NCBI RefSeq assembly: GCF_003944835.1
Contig: NZ_RWIV01000001.1
Span: 3,444,530 to 3,508,529 of the forward strand
DNA length: 64,000 nt
Direction: 5' to 3'
Origin: Bacillus sp. HMF5848
GTDB lineage: Bacteria; Bacillota; Bacilli; Bacillales; HMF5848
Numbering within the stretch: position 1 is the stretch's first letter; each line of letters starts with the position of its first letter. A model generated the notes under the pieces. That model worked only from the letters and a program-made list of their open reading frames with translations, was not told the origin of the DNA and did no database searches. A program made the translations under genes and the position numbers. Of the stretch, positions 1 through 8,822 are shown in pieces.

Positions 1-846
1 TGCTAACATAGCTTTTGAAGATTCCCAATCTGTAGTTAAAGGATCCCTTTCAATTAAGCCTTCTTTTGCTAAATCATACATTAATTTATATACAACATAA
101 TGAGGTCTACCAGGTGAGAACGGATCATCCATATTTGGCATTTGTACATTCACATAATCAGGTTCTCCGGCAACCGATAAACGGTTAGGCTCCCATTGCG
201 TTAAAGGCCATCCCGCCGCATAGTTTGTATAATATGGTATAGCATCTGTATTCTCTTTAATTTTTTTCATTGCATCAAGAAACGCTTCTGGTGATAATAG
301 CGATTCCGTAATACCCGCTTCTTCAAACACTCGTTTATTGTATACAATTCCTTCTGCATTTACAGTAATTGGAATGCCGTAAGTTGTATTATTTAAAGCC
401 TTTTCATCAACAAATAAATATTTTTCACTCAACTCATCAACTGTTCCTAACGGTTCAAAGAAATTAGGAACTTCTGTTACTGGAAGTTCATTTGGAATTA
501 ATAAAACATCTCCATAATCTTTTGTATTTAAACGAATTTTAACTTGACCTTCATAATCTGTAATTGCTTCAAAACTCACTTTTACATCAGGGTATTTCTC
601 GTTAAACTTAGCAGCGTAGTCTTTAAAGACAGTATCAACAATATCTGTTCTATTTGTTAATACAGTAATCTCTCCTGAAACCGAGTTTTCTTCACTTGCT
701 GCATTATCTGTTGTGTTGCTATTTTCTTCTGTAGCATTTGAGTTATCAGTAGTGCTAGTATTTTCCTCTTTAGCTCCACACCCTACAAACATTGTTAGAA
801 TTAATACAACCGATAAAAACAATAATGCCATTCTACTTTTCTTCAT
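1..846 (-). CDS. Sugar ABC transporter solute-binding lipoprotein (3' end outside window)
   Basis: Reading leftwards from an ATG at 846, an open frame runs off the window edge, so about 282 residues of the N-terminal part are seen. It begins with a lysine start, a hydrophobic stretch and a lipobox ending VGC at about residue 23, then a Ser/Thr/Asn/Glu-rich linker, as in membrane-anchored binding proteins of Gram-positive bacteria. The mature part (ITVLTNRTDIVDT, then KFNEKYPDVKVSF) is typical of family 1 carbohydrate-binding proteins, which capture a sugar outside the cell for an ABC importer. Permease genes would be expected beyond the left edge. The nearby LacI regulator, GH130 phosphorylase and epimerase suggest a beta-mannoside or cello-oligosaccharide ligand, which is inference. 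A possible operator and cre site lie just upstream. Confidence 0.85.
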   Translation of the reverse strand, partial: MKKSRMALLFLSVVLILTMFVGCGAKEENTSTTDNSNATEENSNTTDNAASEENSVSGEITVLTNRTDIVDTVFKDYAAKFNEKYPDVKVSFEAITDYEGQVKIRLNTKDYGDVLLIPNELPVTEVPNFFEPLGTVDELSEKYLFVDEKALNNTTYGIPITVNAEGIVYNKRVFEEAGITESLLSPEAFLDAMKKIKENTDAIPYYTNYAAGWPLTQWEPNRLSVAGEPDYVNVQMPNMDDPFSPGRPHYVVYKLMYDLAKEGLIERDPLTTDWESSKAMLA

Positions 847-874
847 AGATTTTCGAACCCCTCTCTAGTAAATT

Positions 875-893
875 AAGTTAACGTTAAGCTTAC
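875..893. promoter_or_regulatory. Putative LacI-family operator O1
   Basis: AAGTTAACGTTAAGCTTAC contains the 10-bp palindrome TTAACGTTAA at 878-887. It lies about 30 bp upstream of the binding-protein start. A near copy (17 of 19 bases) is at 1142-1160, and a related dyad lies upstream of the epimerase. The LacI-type regulator encoded at 2105-3109 is the obvious candidate to bind here; that assignment is inference. Confidence 0.5.
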
Positions 894-908
894 AATATAA
901 TTTTATGA

Positions 909-922
909 TGTTACCGCTTTCT
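909..922 (-). promoter_or_regulatory. Putative CcpA cre site
   Basis: On the minus strand AGAAAGCGGTAACA fits the Bacillus catabolite-response consensus WGWAARCGYTWWCW with one mismatch. It lies about 63 bp upstream of the sugar-binding protein start, where carbon catabolite control of a sugar importer would be expected. Not tested. Confidence 0.45.
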
Positions 923-1048
923 TGTCAACGTTTTTTAAGTAAATATATTTGATTAATTCTCAAAAACCTCTGTTTAGTTATATAGTAAGCGTGTACATTT
1001 ATTAAGGTAATTTAGTAAACTATTTTTCAATAATTGTTAGTTAACCAT

Positions 1049-1085
1049 AAAAAAACAGCAAGAATCCAGCTGTATCCTTGCTGTT
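1049..1085 (-). terminator. Rho-independent terminator
   Basis: AACAGCAAG (1054-1062) pairs perfectly with CTTGCTGTT (1077-1085). On the minus strand the stem is followed by a run of T. It would end transcripts coming from the epimerase-to-DUF624 genes before the binding-protein promoter. Confidence 0.8.
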
Positions 1086-1141
1086 CCAGTACTTATAATC
1101 TAGATTTTTCTTAATAAAATATAAATCAGTATTTTACAATA

Positions 1142-1160
1142 AAGTTATCGTTAAGTTTAC
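1142..1160. promoter_or_regulatory. Putative LacI-family operator O2
   Basis: AAGTTATCGTTAAGTTTAC matches O1 (875-893) at 17 of 19 positions. It lies in the gap between the DUF624 gene and the binding protein. Apart from O1, O2, the cre-like site and the terminator, I see nothing else in 847-1453. Confidence 0.45.
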
Positions 1161-1453
1161 TGTTGATTTCTCAATTTCGATTTCTACATGCTTTTTTAGC
1201 TTCTCCATTCATTTCTTTTAGTAATACAGACATTTTATATAATCACTTTCGTTAACTTTGTTCGGTCCTACCCTGGGTTTGGAATTATCTAAAACTTGCA
1301 TTTCAATAAACCAATCTGGGTATTGCAGGTTATTCTGATGCATAAGAGCCAGTGATCGAAAAGAAAACAATTACCTCAAGCTAATCCACCTTACTAATCA
1401 ATTAAATAATTAAAACATTATGTTTTTTATAATGTCGCATATCTTCACTCATC

Positions 1454-2041
1454 CTAAACACTCTTCACTCTCGTAAATATTAGATTTGTCCCAAGGCCGA
1501 ATAAAAATGGTCCAAATATAACAAAAAAGGCAAAGTTATATGTTGCTGTAAAGTACATAATGATAATTAAGGTTAATACTGCTAACGATAGGTGAATATA
1601 TTTAATAGATGAAAAAAAAGAGAGTAGGATTATCCCCTTCCAATTCTTGTTTTTGAATTGCAGGAAATACACACTATAAAGTAACAATAATACAGTAAGA
1701 GCTAGAATATATAAAAGAACTAAGGTTATAGCTAACGAGTACGAGCTGCTCCATTTATTCACAAAAAACAAAGCCGTATATATTAAAATAAAGCTAATGG
1801 AGAAGAGAAACGATGACATTCTCTCTGAAGCAAGTGCTTCATAGTTCTTCTTATATAAAGCTTTTATATCATCTTCTTCATCTACACCTTCTAAAATATT
1901 TTTAAGTGTTACCAATAGTGCATTAGCAGAAGGAATCACTGCATAAATGACAAGGCCTTTTAGCAAATACAACCAGAAAAAAAAGCTGACTTTGAAAAAT
2001 TTATATAAATATTGAAAGAAGATATTTAACTTGCTGTTCAT
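1454..2041 (-). CDS. DUF624 (YesL-type) membrane protein
   Basis: A 195-residue protein with about four to five hydrophobic segments (roughly residues 15-40, 78-97, 100-128, 145-167 and 172-192) and an N-terminal region starting MNSKLNIFFQYLYKFFK. This pattern, with a Pro-Ser/Ala motif after the first membrane segment (VIPSANALL), fits the DUF624/YesL family. Those small membrane proteins are routinely encoded beside carbohydrate ABC transporters and sugar hydrolases in Bacillus; their molecular role is unknown. An AAAGGGAGGT ribosome site precedes the ATG. It is the last gene of the group running from the epimerase, with a hairpin between it and the LacI gene. A role as an accessory of the neighbouring importer is inference. 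Confidence 0.75.
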   Translation of the reverse strand: MNSKLNIFFQYLYKFFKVSFFFWLYLLKGLVIYAVIPSANALLVTLKNILEGVDEEDDIKALYKKNYEALASERMSSFLFSISFILIYTALFFVNKWSSSYSLAITLVLLYILALTVLLLLYSVYFLQFKNKNWKGIILLSFFSSIKYIHLSLAVLTLIIIMYFTATYNFAFFVIFGPFLFGLGTNLIFTRVKSV

Positions 2042-2069
2042 ATCTTAGTGACCTCCCTTTATCGCTTAG

Positions 2070-2106
2070 TAAATAGAAAAACAAGGCGGGCAACCCTACC
2101 TTGTTT
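2070..2106 (-). terminator. Hairpin/terminator at the end of the LacI gene
   Basis: AAACAAGG (2079-2086) and CCTTGTTT (2099-2106) form a perfect 8-bp stem, with a second GGG/CCC pairing in the loop. On the minus strand it is followed by a T-rich stretch. The regulator stop codon lies inside it. It may attenuate read-through into the DUF624 gene. Confidence 0.6.
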
Positions 2107-3109
2107 AAATTTTCCGTACGGAGTCTCTTATTATAATTCTACCTTTTACTAATACTCTGCCGTAGCTTTTATTTTTATTTTTAATTTTCTCTATAATAAA
2201 TTTAACCGCTGTGTTTGCCATCTCTTCAATATCAACCTCAACAGTTGTTAATTGAGGCTCTGTGATTGTAGCGTATATATCGTTATCAAAACCAACGACG
2301 GACACATCATTTGGAACAGCGTATCCTAATTTTTTAAGCTTATTGATCAGATTATGAGCTACTTGGTCACAATTACATACGAAAGCAGTAGGGAGCTTAT
2401 CTGGAAGTTCGATATCAATGTACTTACCTCGTTCATCTCTATCATTTAAGACCAATTCATCACGAAGGATCATTCTGTGCTCTAATAGAGATTTATAGTA
2501 ACCTAAGAAGCGGTCTTGAATACTACTTGTTGAATAAAGATTTCCCACATATGCAATATCTTTGTGTCCATTTCTTATCAAGTAGTTAGTCATTTCATAC
2601 GCACCATAAAAGTTATCTGTTATAACTGAATCAACATCAGCGTGTTCATCATAAAAATCTAAAAATAGTTTAGGCATTTCTACTTGTTGTATTTTTTCAA
2701 TGTACCCTTTACTTGTTTGTCCAAGAATAATAAGACCATCTACTCTTTTTTCATAATAAATACGGGGTAAATTGACATGTTCTTCATCCTCGTTGTCTAG
2801 GATATGCAATATTCCATAATAGCCGTATGTCTCAAGAACTCTTGTGATGTATTGATACATTTTTAAATAAAAAGATTGACTTTCTCCTGTGAATCTTTCT
2901 GGAATGATTACACCTATATTGTAAGAAAAACCTTCTCTCATAGATTTTGCAGCTGCATTATAACGATATCCCATTTCTTCTGCTAGTTGCTTAATCTTTT
3001 CTTTTAATTCTTCACTTACACCATCTTTATCATTTAAAGCCTTAGAAACAGTAACACTACTAACTCCAAGCTTGTCAGCAATATCCCGCATTGTTACATT
3101 ACTTTTCAT
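2105..3109 (-). CDS. LacI-family transcriptional regulator of the beta-mannoside locus
   Basis: The start was set at the ATG at 3109, which has AGAGGTGG just upstream; the frame is open 15 codons further, but that part has no ribosome site. The protein is about 334 residues. Its N-terminal helix-turn-helix reads MRDIADKLGVSSVTVSKAL followed by the hinge region, then a periplasmic-binding-protein-like sugar sensor domain (IGVIIPERF near the start and the usual VSVVGFDND motif near residue 275). It is expected to repress or activate the flanking sugar genes in response to a sugar ligand. AGTTAACGTTAA-like dyads upstream of the binding protein and the epimerase are likely targets. It lies downstream of the GH130 gene on the same strand. 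Confidence 0.9.
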   Translation of the reverse strand: MKSNVTMRDIADKLGVSSVTVSKALNDKDGVSEELKEKIKQLAEEMGYRYNAAAKSMREGFSYNIGVIIPERFTGESQSFYLKMYQYITRVLETYGYYGILHILDNEDEEHVNLPRIYYEKRVDGLIILGQTSKGYIEKIQQVEMPKLFLDFYDEHADVDSVITDNFYGAYEMTNYLIRNGHKDIAYVGNLYSTSSIQDRFLGYYKSLLEHRMILRDELVLNDRDERGKYIDIELPDKLPTAFVCNCDQVAHNLINKLKKLGYAVPNDVSVVGFDNDIYATITEPQLTTVEVDIEEMANTAVKFIIEKIKNKNKSYGRVLVKGRIIIRDSVRKI

Positions 3110-3215
3110 AGATTCCACCTCTAAAATGTCGATAAAAGCTCTACTTATAAACATATACCTATTATTTTAGATGTTTTTAGCTCATAAGGAAAGAGCTTTC
3201 ATAACAGTAGGTTTA

Positions 3216-4397
3216 TTAACTGTTCTGTTTCAACAAGTTTTCATTTTTCTCTATTAACTCCCCACGTTGAATTGCACAAGGCAATGAACGGAAAGGGTCT
3301 TCAGGTGTGTTAAACGTATAATCGACAAGCTTATCTATTGTCGTGGTTGCGACATGCATACGCGTATCACTTGAAGCATAATAAATAAAGACATCATTAT
3401 TCTCATTTACAACCGCACCATTACAGAATATGACGTTAGAAACATCACCTATACGCTCGTCATCATATGGTGCAATAAAATGACCTCCTGGTTTTGCAAT
3501 AACCTGTTTTGGATCATCTAAGCTTGTAGCAAATGTATACAAGACATATCTTAACCCCGCTGCAGTATTTCGCACACCATGAGCGATATGAATCCAACCT
3601 TTTTCTGTTTTAATAGGCGCTGGTCCTTGACCATTTTTCACCTCATAGACAGTGTGATATCTTCTTTCATCTATCACTTCTTCTTTATTAATCACGGGGT
3701 TTTCAATACTATCACACACCCCCCACGCAATACCGCCACCAGATCCAGTTGAGATAAATCCATCCTGTGGACGCGTGTAGAACGCATACTTTCCATTAAC
3801 AAACTCCGGATGAAGTACAACATTTCGCTGTTGCGGTGATTTTGTTTGGATATTCGGAAGTCTCTCCCAATTTTTCAAATCCTTTGTTCTCACTAGCCCA
3901 GCTTGTGCAACAGCGCTTGAAGTATCAAATGGCGTCGCATCAGGATCCTTAGCTTCTGAACAGTAAACACCATAAATCCAGCCATCTTCATGCTTAACTA
4001 GGCGCATATCATATATGTTAGTTTCATCCTCATCAATATCTTCCCACGTAAGAGGTTTGCCAATAAACCTAAAGTTATCAATTCCCGTATCACTTTCAGC
4101 TAACGCAAAGAAAGACTTTCTGTCTAGTCCTTCTGTACGCACTACTAAATAATATTTTTCATTTAAATAAAGTGCACCAGCATTAAACGCCGCGTTAATT
4201 CCTAGTCTTTCCATAAAGAACGGATTTGTTTCTTTATTTAAGTCAAATCTCCAATGAAGAGGGACATGGTGACGTGTTATGACCGGGTATTCATAACGGT
4301 CATACACTCCGTTATAAAATTCTTCGTTAATCTCATTTTTTCTAGTTAGTAAAGCTTCTTGCTTCTCTTTTAATTCAAAATACTTTTCATGCATCAT
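3216..4397 (-). CDS. GH130 phosphorylase, probably 4-O-beta-D-mannosyl-D-glucose phosphorylase
   Basis: About 393 residues from the ATG at 4397, which has GAAAGGATG upstream and overlaps the epimerase stop codon by one base (TAATG), so the two genes are translationally coupled. The frame extends further upstream, but that part lies within the epimerase gene. Motifs such as [17 protein letters not shown] and [19 protein letters not shown] are those of GH130 subfamily 1 enzymes. These cleave mannosyl-glucose with phosphate to give mannose 1-phosphate and glucose. A five-bladed propeller fold in the cytoplasm is expected. Pairing with a cellobiose/mannobiose 2-epimerase strongly supports a beta-mannan degradation pathway: mannobiose is epimerised to mannosyl-glucose, then phosphorolysed. 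Exact substrate is inferred from family and neighbour. Confidence 0.85.
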   Translation of the reverse strand: MMHEKYFELKEKQEALLTRKNEINEEFYNGVYDRYEYPVITRHHVPLHWRFDLNKETNPFFMERLGINAAFNAGALYLNEKYYLVVRTEGLDRKSFFALAESDTGIDNFRFIGKPLTWEDIDEDETNIYDMRLVKHEDGWIYGVYCSEAKDPDATPFDTSSAVAQAGLVRTKDLKNWERLPNIQTKSPQQRNVVLHPEFVNGKYAFYTRPQDGFISTGSGGGIAWGVCDSIENPVINKEEVIDERRYHTVYEVKNGQGPAPIKTEKGWIHIAHGVRNTAAGLRYVLYTFATSLDDPKQVIAKPGGHFIAPYDDERIGDVSNVIFCNGAVVNENNDVFIYYASSDTRMHVATTTIDKLVDYTFNTPEDPFRSLPCAIQRGELIEKNENLLKQNS

Positions 4398-5569
4398 TAT
4401 ACTGACATCCTTTCTATAATTTCTAAACAGAATCTTCCGTTGTGATAAGAACCTTTCCAAGGGTCTCCTATATTGCGTTTCGTTGGTTGACCATTAGCTT
4501 CCACTGACCATATCCATTCACCATTCTCACGGGAATCTATAATGTTTTGTTTCGTATATTCCCATAAATTTTGAATAATTTTGAGGAACATGTGATCATG
4601 TGTGCGTTGGTACGCGTTAAGAAAGCCAACCATCGCCTCTGCTTGCACCCACCATACTCTAGTTTTATCAAGTAAATCATTTTCTTGCTCATTTATAAGC
4701 GAGCCATCATTTTGTATTGCATAATTAGCTATATTGTAAGCGATATCAATTACCATCTGGTGATATTCAGGTTTTTCAAGTTTAATAGCCTTGATTGCCT
4801 CATCAATTAACCAGCTTGCTTCAATATCATGACCAAACGATTTTAGGTTAATGATGCTATTCCAATTCATATCAAAGAATACACCTAAAAACTTTGTTTC
4901 TTTATCATAAATATTCTCATATAAAATTCGCAGTAAATTCTCAATCCTGCTTTTTACTTGCTCGGTAGGCCACACCTTATATAAAGTAGTATAGGCTTCT
5001 AACACATGAATAGTTGTATTCATCGTAATTTCTGCCATTACACCATTTTCACTTAACATTTCATTCGGAACTTCATTCCACTGCCGATCGAACTCTTCCC
5101 TATAAGCATTTATCGATTGGTTATAACCCTTTTCTTCTATTAGTTCAAATAAATCCTTTGCCATTTTAAGTGCTTCTTCATTTTGGGTGGCACGGAAGTA
5201 TTCACTTAAAGCATAGATGCCAAACGATTGTGTGTACACATGTTTTCTGGTATCTATTGGGGTACCTTTGTAATCTACCATCCAATATAGACCTTTATGT
5301 TCATGATCATATACTTTGTTTATTAAAAAATTGTATAGATGTGTAGCTATATTCAAGTAAGTTTTATCATTTGTAACTCGATATGCTGCTGAGAACGTCC
5401 AAAGAAACCTGGATGTAATTATTCCACCTTTATTAGCTTGTTGATGCACGTTTAGATTATAATCGACTTCTCCATAAAATCCACCGTATATATCATCTTT
5501 TTGTTTCATCCAAAAGGGTAAAATATGTTCGGTTAGTTCTTTTGTTACCTCATGTTTAAATGTATTCAC
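4397..5569 (-). CDS. Cellobiose (mannobiose) 2-epimerase, AGE superfamily
   Basis: The start chosen is the GTG at 5569 ([11 protein letters not shown]...), about 12 bases after AGGAGGT; the frame is open a further 8 codons, but that would place the ribosome site inside the gene. About 390 residues, normal for the family. Signature motifs are [13 protein letters not shown] (residues about 245-257), [23 protein letters not shown] and [18 protein letters not shown], with the conserved His residues of the (alpha/alpha)6-barrel. The enzyme converts the reducing-end glucose or mannose of beta-1,4-disaccharides at C2. It is first in the minus-strand group and overlaps the phosphorylase gene. An AGTTAACGT element lies between the ribosome site and start, and a dyad lies further upstream. 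Confidence 0.88.
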   Translation of the reverse strand: MNTFKHEVTKELTEHILPFWMKQKDDIYGGFYGEVDYNLNVHQQANKGGIITSRFLWTFSAAYRVTNDKTYLNIATHLYNFLINKVYDHEHKGLYWMVDYKGTPIDTRKHVYTQSFGIYALSEYFRATQNEEALKMAKDLFELIEEKGYNQSINAYREEFDRQWNEVPNEMLSENGVMAEITMNTTIHVLEAYTTLYKVWPTEQVKSRIENLLRILYENIYDKETKFLGVFFDMNWNSIINLKSFGHDIEASWLIDEAIKAIKLEKPEYHQMVIDIAYNIANYAIQNDGSLINEQENDLLDKTRVWWVQAEAMVGFLNAYQRTHDHMFLKIIQNLWEYTKQNIIDSRENGEWIWSVEANGQPTKRNIGDPWKGSYHNGRFCLEIIERMSV

Positions 5570-5601
5570 GTTAACTCTTATACCTCCTAACACTATAAAA
5601 T

Positions 5602-5630
5602 GATTAACTTTTAGTTAATCGATAACTTTA
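5602..5630. promoter_or_regulatory. Putative operator region O3 upstream of the epimerase
   Basis: GATTAACT (5602-5609) and AGTTAATC (5613-5620) form a perfect 8-bp dyad with a 3-bp spacer. The overlapping AGTTAATCGATAACTTTA (5613-5630) resembles O1 and O2. It lies 33-60 bp upstream of the epimerase start and is a likely site for the local LacI regulator. Confidence 0.45.
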
Positions 5631-5968
5631 TAGATTAATCTTACTTCTGACCTTTTACTTTGTCAATTAGTTTTGAGGTAATCATTTTCTGTTATTATAA
5701 GTTACTAGTTGATCGCATTTTTATAAAACGTTCTACCACGAAATAACTGTGGATAACTCTTTTTCAGCATCAGTGATTTGAATGATTGTCTCTTTTATAA
5801 ATGAATGTTGTTCATTAACCTTGTGATTATATTGAAACGCGCGAACTTCTAATGTGCACATAGTAGCACGGGTGAGCACTAAACAGGCGTACTAGCACAC
5901 AATGCTCTAGGAGATCACGCCCCCGCGGAAAGCGAAGCGTAATGTTTCGAAAACTACAATAATTGCTC
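5631..5968. other. Intergenic stretch, repeat fragment only
   Basis: No gene seen. At 5921-5945 there is a GC-rich 25-bp piece (CCCCGCGGAAAGCGAAGCG...) whose reverse complement recurs at 39081-39105 with 23 of 25 bases identical. It looks like a fragment of a dispersed Bacillus repeat. Confidence 0.5.
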
Positions 5969-6005
5969 AAAAAAAAACTGCATCTCTTAAGATAAAGAGA
6001 TACAG
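5969..6005 (-). terminator. Rho-independent terminator of the CPBP protease gene
   Basis: CTGCATCTCTT (5978-5988) pairs with AAGAGATACAG (5995-6005) with one G-U type mismatch. On the minus strand it is followed by nine T. Confidence 0.8.
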
Positions 6006-6170
6006 GCTACAACAATTATATGCTATTTACCACATATGAACTGTTTTGTACTTTCTCTAAATCAAAACTTAACTCAGTTACTTATGAGCTAAGAAATATT
6101 ACTTAACAAAGTCAGCTGAAATTAATCTATTAACCTTGTTACAAGTCATTTTTAAATGCTAGGATACCAC

Positions 6171-6965
6171 TTACAATATCCATCCACTCCACACCATTCC
6201 CATATTAATAACAAAATGAAAAAATATAGCAGGATATATACTATTGGTTTTTAAAACTACAAAGGCATAAAATAATCCTCCGAATGAAAAAAGTAGACTT
6301 ACTAATAGTGATATTCCAATCGAAAGATGGAGTAGACCAAACCCCACACTCGTAATAATAATCGCATATAAAACAGACATATATCGTTTCAGACTATCTA
6401 GCAAAATGCCTCGCCATATAAGTTCTTCTAAGGTTGCATTAACAAGAGAAAATAATAAACTAAAAACAAAAGTAGACTTAAGATATATAACATTTTCCTT
6501 AACAATAAATGGAACAAAAATTGATACATTAATTATTAAGCCAATTAATAAAAAGTATGATGTTTTTATTGAATGGAAAGGAAATTCTATAATATTATTG
6601 AATTCCGGTTTTTGAAGATAAAAAGAGATTTGTTTTTTTTGAAGCTTGTGCGTTATGTATACCACTATTAAGATTAGTAACAACAAACATCTATTTATTA
6701 GAATTTTAGCCTCTCTTGAGAGATCATATGTGTTGAGAACATTTGTAGTTAGTTGAAATAGAAAAAAACTAAAAAGAAAAGCAATAAAAAGAGAGAGTAA
6801 AAAGCGGTTTGCAACATTTCCAATGTACAGAAAAATTAAACACAAAAGTATCGTGATTAAACCAATCCACAAATGATATGACGTAACAATAATACCCATA
6901 AAAAAAAGAAATGATATCAAAAGAAAAAAAGTATCTTTTTTTATAGAAAAGAAAATAATAACCAC
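6171..6965 (-). CDS. CPBP-family intramembrane glutamic protease (CAAX protease-like)
   Basis: A 264-residue, very hydrophobic protein with about eight membrane segments. The C-terminal half carries the CPBP signature: LEELIWRGILL at about residues 177-187 (the EExxxR motif), then FGLLHL and FFHFVINM, which supply the two conserved histidines. Such proteases or protease-like proteins act in the membrane on prenylated or other membrane substrates, and in Firmicutes some protect against or process bacteriocin-like peptides. No bacteriocin gene is seen nearby, so the substrate is unknown. It stands alone between two terminators. Base composition is markedly AT-rich compared with the narK region. 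Confidence 0.82.
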   Translation of the reverse strand: MVIIFFSIKKDTFFLLISFLFFMGIIVTSYHLWIGLITILLCLIFLYIGNVANRFLLSLFIAFLFSFFLFQLTTNVLNTYDLSREAKILINRCLLLLILIVVYITHKLQKKQISFYLQKPEFNNIIEFPFHSIKTSYFLLIGLIINVSIFVPFIVKENVIYLKSTFVFSLLFSLVNATLEELIWRGILLDSLKRYMSVLYAIIITSVGFGLLHLSIGISLLVSLLFSFGGLFYAFVVLKTNSIYPAIFFHFVINMGMVWSGWIL

Positions 6966-7291
6966 TCCCTATTATTCTACTACTTCATCAAACCAATTGT
7001 AATATTATACCATTTAATTAAATTAATTGTAATAATACCACAATATTCAAAAAGCATACTATTCAACTAGTTATAATTAATCTAGATTTAACAATTACTT
7101 TAAACTTTTATTAATACCATAACAGTAAATTCTATGAAATCTCTGCTATTAATTGCGAAATTTTTTAACATGTCTAATCCATGACCAGTTGTACTTTAAA
7201 CCTTTTGTTTGAATATAACAATTGTTTGACGTCATCAAGTTCTCGTACCTCTCGTCATTAACTCATTCAATACTTTAGTTTTCGTACACAC
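6966..7291. other. AT-rich intergenic stretch, nothing recognised
   Basis: Lies between the protease start and the narK terminator. I see the probable AT-rich promoter region of the protease and no gene, repeat or structured element that I can support. Confidence 0.4.
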
Positions 7292-7324
7292 AAAAAAAAG
7301 AGACCGCTCCTATGGAACAGTCTC
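7292..7324 (-). terminator. Rho-independent terminator of narK
   Basis: GAGACCGCTCC (7300-7310) pairs imperfectly with GGAACAGTCTC (7314-7324), a 4-5 bp outer stem being perfect. On the minus strand the stem runs into eight T. Confidence 0.8.
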
Positions 7325-7382
7325 AAAGTCTATATTTAATCAGTATCAAAAGGGGGAGATAACTGATTGAGAAATAAGCAAA

Positions 7383-8672
7383 TTAACATTTAACCTCTGC
7401 GTTTTTACGAGAATAGTAATACCAGCAAATTACTAGGCTCACTGCATAAAATACGATGAAACCAGTTAGTGCTGCATTAGCAGGTACCCACCCGAAAATT
7501 TTCGGAATGAAGAATGCACCGTATGCTGCGATAGCTGCTGTAAATCCAAGAACTGGAGCTGCTAAAGCTGCTTTTTTACCATCAAAGATGAATGGAATCA
7601 TACGGAATGTAGAACCATTTGCGATACCTGTTGTAAAGAACAACACGATAAACATTGTTAGGAATCCTACGAAGTTATGCGCGTTTAAGAAGTAAAGTAC
7701 GCCACTTGTCGCTGCAATCATCGCTACGATATCCCAGAATGTTACTTTTGCACCACTACCTACTTTATCTGATAACCATCCACCAACGGGGCGAATTGCT
7801 GCCCCTACGAAAGGCCCTAAGAACGCTAAGCTTGCAGCATTTACTTCAGGGAACTCATTACGGAGTAACAATGGGAATGCTGCCGAAAAACCGATGAATG
7901 ATCCGAAACACATTGTGTATAACCAAGTCATAATCCAAGTATGCTTTTCTTTGAAAATAACTGATTGCTGTTTAAATGATTGCTTTGATCCTGGTAGGTT
8001 GTCCATACCAAAGAATGCTAGAACTGTCATGATTGCAATTGGTAATACCCACACAAAAGCTGCGTTTTGAATGAAAATTTCTGATCCATCTGGTAATGTT
8101 TGTGCACCACCTGTTAACATACCTAACCATGGAACAAAGATTACAATTGGTGTAACGAATTGAACAACTGATACTCCAAGGTTACCAAGACCTGCATTAA
8201 TACCATTTGCTGTTCCTTTTTCTTTTTTCGGGAAAAATGGGCTAATATTTGCCATTGATGACGAGAAGTTACCGCCACCCATTCCACAAAGTGCTGCTAA
8301 AATCGCCATTGTCATGTATGATGTATCTGGATTCTGAACGGAAATCCCAATTCCAATCGCTGGAATTAATAGAATACCAGTGCTGAAAACTGTCCAGTTA
8401 CGACCACCAACGATACCAGGCATGAACGTAAAGAATATCCGACATGTTGCCCCTACTAACCCTGGTAAAGCTGCTAATGTGAATAATTCATTTTTTGTAA
8501 AGTTAAAGCCGACATCGTTTAAGCGCACTGCAGTTACTGACCAAATTTGCCATACGATGAAAGCTAGCATTAAAGAAAATACTGATATCCAAAGGTTACG
8601 TTGTGCATGTTTTTTCCCTTCTGTTTGCCAAAATGTCGGATTCTCGACATCCCACGTTTGAATTCTTGCCAT
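7383..8672 (-). CDS. narK: NarK-type nitrate/nitrite transporter (MFS)
   Basis: A 429-residue protein with twelve predicted membrane helices. It carries the nitrate/nitrite porter signatures, with a glycine-rich motif GMGGGNFSSSMANISPFF at about residue 130 followed by KKEKGTANGINAGLGNLG, and a second GxxNG-type motif (TTGIANGSTFRMIPFIF). It exchanges nitrate and nitrite across the cytoplasmic membrane. The start is an ATG with a GGAGGAAAC ribosome site. A perfect Fnr box and a TATAAT -10 box lie upstream, so expression under oxygen limitation is expected. About 1.6 kb away on the same strand is a molybdoenzyme operon with its own Fnr box, which NarK presumably feeds. Confidence 0.92.
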   Translation of the reverse strand: MARIQTWDVENPTFWQTEGKKHAQRNLWISVFSLMLAFIVWQIWSVTAVRLNDVGFNFTKNELFTLAALPGLVGATCRIFFTFMPGIVGGRNWTVFSTGILLIPAIGIGISVQNPDTSYMTMAILAALCGMGGGNFSSSMANISPFFPKKEKGTANGINAGLGNLGVSVVQFVTPIVIFVPWLGMLTGGAQTLPDGSEIFIQNAAFVWVLPIAIMTVLAFFGMDNLPGSKQSFKQQSVIFKEKHTWIMTWLYTMCFGSFIGFSAAFPLLLRNEFPEVNAASLAFLGPFVGAAIRPVGGWLSDKVGSGAKVTFWDIVAMIAATSGVLYFLNAHNFVGFLTMFIVLFFTTGIANGSTFRMIPFIFDGKKAALAAPVLGFTAAIAAYGAFFIPKIFGWVPANAALTGFIVFYAVSLVICWYYYSRKNAEVKC

Positions 8673-8734
8673 GTTGTTTCCTCCTATATTACGGATATTA
8701 TGATGACTATGTTTTTAGGTGTTCACCTTATGGT

Positions 8735-8780
8735 ATTATAGTAACGTAATTACGTTGTTAACATTGTGACGTACGTCACA
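8735..8780 (-). promoter_or_regulatory. Fnr-dependent promoter of narK
   Basis: TGTGACGTACGTCACA at 8765-8780 is a perfect Fnr/CRP-type box (TGTGA-N6-TCACA). On the minus strand a TATAAT -10 box lies at 8735-8740. The box centre would then be roughly 41-45 bp upstream of the transcription start, the class II activation geometry for Fnr. The box is also upstream of the divergent plus-strand gene at 8823, but I see no well-placed -10 for that side. Confidence 0.8.
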
Positions 8781-8822
8781 GTATTTAGTGAACAATTTAT
8801 GAACCTAAGGGGGCGGTAATAT

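Noticed and set aside
8765-8780. Fnr control of the plus-strand gene at 8823
   Set aside because: A start 41 bp downstream of the box centre would fall on the ribosome site, and no good -10 lies at the right distance. The narK side fits much better.
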